From contig CAJUIO010000118.1 in assembly GCA_910586025.1 (NCBI GenBank), positions 1-9,917 of the forward strand: DNA of 9,917 nucleotides, read 5' to 3'. Shown here in pieces: positions 6,229-9,917 of the stretch. This stretch comes from an uncultured Lachnospiraceae bacterium (GTDB lineage: Bacteria; Bacillota; Clostridia; Lachnospirales; Lachnospiraceae). The translations under genes and the position numbers were made by a program. How positions within the stretch are numbered: position 1 is the stretch's first letter; the number at the start of each line of letters is the position of its first letter. The notes under the pieces are model-generated. The model did not search any database and had not been told where the DNA came from. It worked only from the letters and a program-made list of their open reading frames with translations.

Positions 6229-6240
6229 AAAATATAATTA

Positions 6241-6249
6241 ATTCTAACA
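6241..6249 (-). promoter_or_regulatory. Possible recombinase promoter (extended -10)
   Basis: The minus strand reads TGTTAGAAT, a TG-N extended -10 with TAGAAT as hexamer. No good -35 is seen at 17 bases. It would start transcription near 6234, giving a leader of about 47 bases that contains the GC-rich repeat. Confidence 0.4.
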
Positions 6250-6287
6250 TATTTTGCGAATAATCCATAGTATATTTTTCCACAAAA

Positions 6288-6296
6288 TGTTATACT
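6288..6296 (+). promoter_or_regulatory. Promoter (extended -10) for the AI-2E family gene
   Basis: TGTTATACT is an extended -10 with hexamer TATACT (6291-6296). No clear -35 is found, consistent with extended -10 use. Transcription would start near 6303, giving a leader of about 32 bases before the ATG at 6335. Confidence 0.6.
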
Positions 6297-6334
6297 TAAT
6301 TAATAGAATGCAAATGACAGGATCGGGTGAAATT

Positions 6335-7636
6335 ATGAAGATTAAGTTTGAAAAGAAATATATTATGATTGGAATTATTGCCTTTCTGGTAATTGCCGCC
6401 TCTATCTGCTTTTATTATCTGGTTTTTCACGGAGACAGATTTTCCGCCAAGATAAAAACCTTGATTGTTATAGCGAGCCCCATATTGTATGGTATTATAC
6501 TTGCCTATCTGCTGACCCCTATTGTGAATAACATTGAGAGCTATCTGCTGGTACCTCTCTTTTCCAGATTTTCCGATATAAATGAAAGGGTGAAAAAGGT
6601 CATGCGTTTTGTGTCTGTCGCCATGACCATAATACTGGTGGTGTTACTGATCAACGGTTTTTTCTCCATCCTGATTCCCAATCTGCTGTCGAGCATAAGA
6701 AGTATTTCCAATCAGTTTCCCAATTATGTTGAGAATCTGATTCACTTTACGGACAGATATTTTGAGAATAATCCTGATATCGAAAAAATATTCGTGCAGG
6801 TGCTTGACACTTATTCTGAGCAGCTCAATAACTTCATTAACAACAATGTGATAACGCGTCTGGAATCTCTTGTGAAGACGCTGTCCCTGAGCATGATCGG
6901 TGTTCTGAAGTCCTTATGGAACTTTATCATAGGACTCGTGATATCTATTTATGTGTTGTTCAGCAAGGAAACCTTTTCCGGGCAGGCGAAGAAAATCATG
7001 TATGCTTTTTTTCAAACCAGAACAGCAAACGGACTCATTCGTGATTTTCGTTTTGTCAGCGATACCTTTATCGGTTTCATCAGCGGCAAGATCATTGATT
7101 CCTTTATCATAGGAATTATCTGCTTTGCAGGTACCAGCCTTCTCAAGATGCCTTATGCGCTGCTGATCAGTGTTATAGTGGGAATTACCAACATCATTCC
7201 GTTTTTCGGCCCCTATCTGGGAGCCATTCCCAGTGCGATTCTGATTTTTATGGTGGATCCTATAAAATGTATTTATTTCATTATATTCATTCTGATCCTG
7301 CAGCAGGTTGACGGGAATGTGATCGGCCCTAAGATCCTTGGCGAATCCACCGGCCTTTCCGGATTTTGGGTCATCTTTTCCATCACCTTATTCGGCGGCA
7401 TCATGGGAATTCCCGGTATGATTATAGGTGTTCCCTTCTTTGCCGTGCTTTATGCAATGGCCAAACGCATCATAACCCGTCATCTGACGCAAAAGGGGCT
7501 TTCCGCCGCCACCAAGGATTATATGGATCTTGAATATATCAAAGGCTATGAATTTGTTCCAAAGGATAACAGTGTCAGGAAAAAGTTCTTTAAAATATCA
7601 TTTGGGAAAAAAGAAAAGAAAGAAGAGGAGCAGTGA
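6335..7636 (+). CDS. AI-2E family transporter (YtvI/PerM-type membrane protein)
   Basis: A 433-residue integral membrane protein with about seven to eight hydrophobic segments. Two lie at the N-terminus (about 10-32 and 43-63), one near 88-115, and there is a soluble region at about 120-190. A block of membrane helices runs from 195 to 385. The conserved C-terminal half is clear: SGKIIDSFIIGIICF, ITNIIPFFGPYLGAIPSA, QQVDGNVIGPKILG and GIMGIPGMIIGVPFFAVLYA. These mark the AI-2E transporter family, whose members variously export autoinducer-2, move sodium and protons, or have no known substrate, so the substrate is not assigned here. The frame is open upstream to 6254, but the ATG at 6335 follows the promoter and a weak GGTGA site and begins MKIKFEKKYIM. 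The C-terminal tail is highly charged (KKEKKEEEQ). dtd starts three bases after the stop. Confidence 0.9.
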   Translation: MKIKFEKKYIMIGIIAFLVIAASICFYYLVFHGDRFSAKIKTLIVIASPILYGIILAYLLTPIVNNIESYLLVPLFSRFSDINERVKKVMRFVSVAMTIILVVLLINGFFSILIPNLLSSIRSISNQFPNYVENLIHFTDRYFENNPDIEKIFVQVLDTYSEQLNNFINNNVITRLESLVKTLSLSMIGVLKSLWNFIIGLVISIYVLFSKETFSGQAKKIMYAFFQTRTANGLIRDFRFVSDTFIGFISGKIIDSFIIGIICFAGTSLLKMPYALLISVIVGITNIIPFFGPYLGAIPSAILIFMVDPIKCIYFIIFILILQQVDGNVIGPKILGESTGLSGFWVIFSITLFGGIMGIPGMIIGVPFFAVLYAMAKRIITRHLTQKGLSAATKDYMDLEYIKGYEFVPKDNSVRKKFFKISFGKKEKKEEEQ

Positions 7637-7639
7637 GAG

Positions 7640-8101
7640 ATGAGGTTCGTAATACAGCGGGTGAAGGAAGCAAGGGTCTGTGTGGAAGGTAAGATAATCG
7701 GCCAAATTGGCAAAGGCTTTCTGCTTCTTCTTGGCATCAGCAACACGGATACCCAGGAAATTGCTGATAAAATGGTAAATAAACTGATTCATCTGAGAAT
7801 CTTTGAGGATGAAAATGACAAGACTAATCTGAGCATTAAGGATGTGGGCGGAGAGCTTCTCGTTATTTCACAGTTTACCTTATATGCAGACTGTAAAAAA
7901 GGAAACCGTCCCTCCTTTATCAATGCCGGAAAACCGGAGCTGGCAAATCATCTGTATGAGTATGTGATCGATAGATGCCGGGAGGAAATCGCGGTGGTAG
8001 AGCATGGCGAATTCGGGGCACATATGGAGGTTTCCCTGACTAATCAGGGACCCTTCACGGTGGTGCTTGATTCGGATGAGATTGTCAGATCAAACGGATA
8101 A
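7640..8101 (+). CDS. dtd: D-aminoacyl-tRNA deacylase
   Basis: The 153-residue cytoplasmic enzyme hydrolyses D-amino acids mischarged on tRNA, protecting translation. The sequence begins MRFVIQRVKEARV. The catalytic SQFT motif is at 77-80 (ISQFTLYADCKKGNRPSF), and the Gly-cisPro region NQGPFT is at 135-140 (the family usually has NxGPVT). Length is a few residues above the usual value of about 145-150. The start is three bases after the AI-2E family stop, with AGAAGAGGAG inside the end of that gene as its ribosome binding site, so the two are translated from one message. Confidence 0.96.
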   Translation: MRFVIQRVKEARVCVEGKIIGQIGKGFLLLLGISNTDTQEIADKMVNKLIHLRIFEDENDKTNLSIKDVGGELLVISQFTLYADCKKGNRPSFINAGKPELANHLYEYVIDRCREEIAVVEHGEFGAHMEVSLTNQGPFTVVLDSDEIVRSNG

Positions 8102-8139
8102 GGCCCAGGAGGGTGTTCCGGAGAAAGGAGAGGCGGCCT

Positions 8140-8382
8140 ATGAAGCTGTGGATCGGCCTGATCATTGCCTTTGCAGTGTTGGTGTTCGTTTATAATTTCA
8201 TTAAAAATAAGAAACGCCGGAAGGCTAATGTTGACATGGTAGCTGAGTTTAACAAAAGATATCACAAAGACAAAAAGGTCAAAAAATCAGAACATAAAGA
8301 GTACAGCAATTACATTACAAAATATAACAGCAGTCTGGATTATGTGGAAAAAGCTGAAATAGCTTCGGACAAGCTTGGTTAA
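8140..8382 (+). CDS. Small single-pass membrane protein of unknown function
   Basis: An 80-residue protein I do not recognise. One N-terminal membrane segment (about 3-21, LWIGLIIAFAVLVFVYNF) is followed by a basic stretch KNKKRRK. The remaining 50 residues are hydrophilic and lysine- and tyrosine-rich (NKRYHKDKKVKKSEHKEYSNYITKY), and probably cytoplasmic by the positive-inside rule. The start ATG at 8140 has AAAGGAG (8124-8130) nine bases upstream; an in-frame GTG at 8113 is less likely. It lies 38 bases after dtd and should share its transcript. Its stop codon TAA falls inside the left arm of the hairpin at 8373-8407. Confidence 0.75.
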   Translation: MKLWIGLIIAFAVLVFVYNFIKNKKRRKANVDMVAEFNKRYHKDKKVKKSEHKEYSNYITKYNSSLDYVEKAEIASDKLG

Positions 8383-8407
8383 CATAATATTATTATGTTA
8401 ACCAAGC
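8373..8407. repeat. Perfect 16-bp inverted repeat (hairpin) with 3-base loop
   Basis: GCTTGGTTAACATAAT (8373-8388) and ATTATGTTAACCAAGC (8392-8407) are exact complements around the loop ATT. No T run follows on either strand, so it is not a standard intrinsic terminator. It holds the stop codon of the 80-residue gene (8380-8382) and ends six bases before the GGAGGTG ribosome binding site of the methyltransferase gene. It could be an mRNA processing or stabilising structure, a translation coupling device, or an operator for a dimeric regulator. Confidence 0.85.
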
Positions 8408-8424
8408 AAATTGGAGGTGTATAA

Positions 8425-9183
8425 ATGGAATATACAGACATCAATTCAAAAACTATAGACAGATGGATTGAAAAAGGATGGGAGTGGGGCATACCCATTT
8501 CTCATGAGCAGTTTACCGCAGCGCAGGGCGGAGAGTGGCATATGCTGCTGACACCAGTCAAGCCAGTGCCCAAAGGCTGGTATCCCGCTTTACCAGGTGC
8601 AAAGGTGCTTGGGCTGGCCGCAGGCGGAGGACAGCAGATGCCGATCTTTGCAGCCCTTGGAGCAAGCTGTACCGTACTGGATTACTCCCAACATCAGATC
8701 GAAAGCGAGCGCATGGTCGCTGAACGCGAGGGATATGAAATTCAGGCAATCCGCGCTGATATGACGAAGCCGCTTCCCTTCGAGGAGGAATCCTTTGATC
8801 TTATTTTTCATCCGGTTTCCAACTGCTATATTGAAGATGTTATGCATGTCTGGCGGGAATGTCATCGTATTCTGAAGCCTGGCGGTCTTCTCATGGCCGG
8901 CCTGGACAACGGTATAAATTTTCTTTTTGATGAAAATAAGGAAGAGGAGATCCGTTTTTCCCTCCCCTTCAATCCCCTCAGGGATCAATCGCTTATGGAG
9001 ATGCTTAACACCAATGACGACGGTGTCCAGTTTTCCCACACTCTGGAGGAGCAGATCCGAGGTCAGATAAAGGCCGGTTTTCAGCTTCTTGACCTGTATG
9101 AGGATACTAACGGATCCGGCTTTTTGCACGAGCATGGTGTTCCTACATTCTGGGCCACCCTGGCAAGGAAGGAAAGAGCGTGA
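8425..9183 (+). CDS. Class I SAM-dependent methyltransferase, substrate unknown
   Basis: A 252-residue protein with a Methyltransf_11-type Rossmann domain at about 55-160. The SAM-binding motif I reads VLGLAAGGGQQMP at about 61-73. The acidic residue ending strand 2 is in CTVLDYS (about 82-88). Motif II/III regions follow: IRADMTKPLPFEEESFDLIFHP and CHRILKPGGLLMAGLDNG. The N-terminal 50 residues (SKTIDRWIEKGWEWGIPISHEQF) and the C-terminal region are typical of a group of uncharacterised methyltransferases common in Clostridia. The start has GGAGGTG (8413-8419) five bases upstream. No separate promoter is evident; a perfect hairpin lies just before it. Confidence 0.92.
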   Translation: MEYTDINSKTIDRWIEKGWEWGIPISHEQFTAAQGGEWHMLLTPVKPVPKGWYPALPGAKVLGLAAGGGQQMPIFAALGASCTVLDYSQHQIESERMVAEREGYEIQAIRADMTKPLPFEEESFDLIFHPVSNCYIEDVMHVWRECHRILKPGGLLMAGLDNGINFLFDENKEEEIRFSLPFNPLRDQSLMEMLNTNDDGVQFSHTLEEQIRGQIKAGFQLLDLYEDTNGSGFLHEHGVPTFWATLARKERA

Positions 9184-9186
9184 TAT

Positions 9187-9917
9187 ATGGCCAGAACAGT
9201 ATCAATCGGAACACAGGATTTCGAAACCATTATTACAAATTCCTATTTCTATGTTGATAAAACTGATTTTATCCGGGAATGGTGGGAGAACGGGGACAGT
9301 GTGACGCTGATTACACGTCCCAGACGGTTTGGCAAAACACTCAACATGAGCATGGTGGAACAGTTCTTTTCGGTCCGCTTTGCGGGAAGACATGATTTAT
9401 TCGAGCATTTGAATATATGGAGAGAAGAGAAATACAGAAGGCTGCAGGGCACAATTCCTGTGATTTCTTTGAGCTTTGCCGATATTAAGGAAACAGCCTT
9501 TTCCTCCGCCCGAAAATCGATCTGCCGTAATATCAAGAGTTTATACAACAGATATGATTTCCTTCTTCGGGGCGATTACCTGAATCAGGATGAAAAGGCT
9601 ATGTTCCGCAAAATTTCGCCGGAAATGGAAAATTATATAGCTTTCGATTCCATAAGGGCACTATCAGATTATGTGGGACGCTTCTACGGTCAGAAGCCGC
9701 TGATTCTCCTTGACGAATATGACACGCCCATGCAGGAGGCCTATGTAAACGGGTATTGGCAGGAAATCACAGAATTTTTCAGAGGCTTGTTTAATGCGAC
9801 CTTTAAAACAAATATGTATTTTTCCAGGGCAATACTTACCGGAATCACACGTGTCAGCAAAGAAAGCATCTTTTCTGATCTGAATAATCCGGAGGTAGTG
9901 ACTACGACCTCCGAAAA
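9187..9917 (+). CDS. AAA-ATPase-like domain protein (PF09820 type), N-terminal part (runs off the window)
   Basis: The frame gives 243 codons with no stop before the window end. It starts MARTVSIGTQDFETIITNSYFYVDKTDFI and has a Walker A variant RPRRFGKT at 44-51 and Walker B LILLDEYDTP at 172-181. LTGITRVSKES follows at 217-227, then LNNPEVVTTTSEK at the edge. This is the signature of the AAA-ATPase-like family found in many copies in gut Clostridia and Bacteroides. These proteins usually carry a C-terminal PD-(D/E)XK nuclease-like domain, which would lie outside the window. Their role is not established. The ATG is three bases after the methyltransferase stop, with AGGAAAG (9170-9176) as ribosome binding site, so the two are probably co-transcribed. 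Confidence 0.9.
   Translation, partial: MARTVSIGTQDFETIITNSYFYVDKTDFIREWWENGDSVTLITRPRRFGKTLNMSMVEQFFSVRFAGRHDLFEHLNIWREEKYRRLQGTIPVISLSFADIKETAFSSARKSICRNIKSLYNRYDFLLRGDYLNQDEKAMFRKISPEMENYIAFDSIRALSDYVGRFYGQKPLILLDEYDTPMQEAYVNGYWQEITEFFRGLFNATFKTNMYFSRAILTGITRVSKESIFSDLNNPEVVTTTSE

Larger units (their letters stand above)
6235..6302. repeat. Imperfect inverted repeat in the divergent intergenic region
   Basis: The left arm TAATTAA-TTC-TAACAT (6235-6250) and the inverted right arm ATGTTA-TAC-TTAATTA (6287-6302) match at 13 of 16 positions, and the inner flanks ATTTTGCG and CACAAA are loosely complementary. The arms are about 36 bases apart. Each holds an outward-facing extended -10 element. 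It may be an operator for a shared regulator, a binding region for the neighbouring tyrosine recombinase, or only two similar promoters back to back. Confidence 0.55.

Noticed and set aside
6250..6290. dif-like site next to the tyrosine recombinase
   Set aside because: I compared the sequence with known dif arms (such as TTATGTAAA or TTATGTTAA halves with a 6-base core) and found no convincing match.
9890..9913. Hairpin CGGAGGT/ACCTCCG at the window end
   Set aside because: It lies inside the AAA-ATPase-like coding frame, where the family-conserved residues PEVVTTTSE explain the bases; no T run is visible.

Overview
The window looks like a chromosomal segment of a Gram-positive anaerobe of the class Clostridia, most likely family Lachnospiraceae. 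This is inferred from the mid-range base composition, strong GGAGG-type ribosome binding sites, the gene order rpmA-obgE-yhbY-nadD-yqeK-rsfS, a Bacillus-type LexA with GAAC-N4-GTTC operators, and protein sequences typical of that group. Almost everything is housekeeping. The last two genes look accessory. I found no tRNA, rRNA, CRISPR array, insertion sequence or complete mobile element, and no gap between genes exceeds about 210 bases.

Region 1 (1-3556, + strand): the end of ribosomal protein L27 is followed by an intrinsic terminator or attenuator. Then comes a tight cluster for ribosome assembly and NAD synthesis: obgE, yhbY, nadD, yqeK and rsfS. Genes are 2-15 bases apart or overlap. Several products (Obg, YhbY, RsfS) act on the large ribosomal subunit, and NadD and YqeK handle nucleotides. 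The cluster ends at a strong bidirectional terminator.

Region 2 (3566-6187): an SOS-type module. lexA and a small DUF378 membrane protein gene lie on the minus strand. Divergent from lexA is a small membrane-anchored LysM protein, resembling the SOS division inhibitor YneA in size, layout and position. Its promoter is a perfect -10 with a near-perfect -35, covered by up to four LexA-box-like sites. The LysM gene ends one base from the stop of a convergent tyrosine recombinase gene, which is complete and has all catalytic residues.

Region 3 (6188-8382): a short intergenic region carries two extended -10 promoters facing apart, arranged as an imperfect inverted repeat. The + strand promoter drives an AI-2E-family (YtvI/PerM-type) membrane protein, then dtd (D-aminoacyl-tRNA deacylase) and an 80-residue membrane-anchored protein of unknown function.

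Region 4 (8373-9917): a perfect 16-bp hairpin overlaps the stop codon of the 80-residue gene. It is followed by a class I SAM-dependent methyltransferase and the first 243 codons of an AAA-ATPase-like (PF09820-type) protein that runs off the window.

I see no clearly new multi-gene system. The most notable signals are in the DNA between genes: the LexA operator array, a 17-base promoter motif shared by lexA and the AI-2E gene (16 of 17 identical) with a weaker copy before the recombinase, the inverted repeat beside the recombinase, and the perfect hairpin at 8373-8407.
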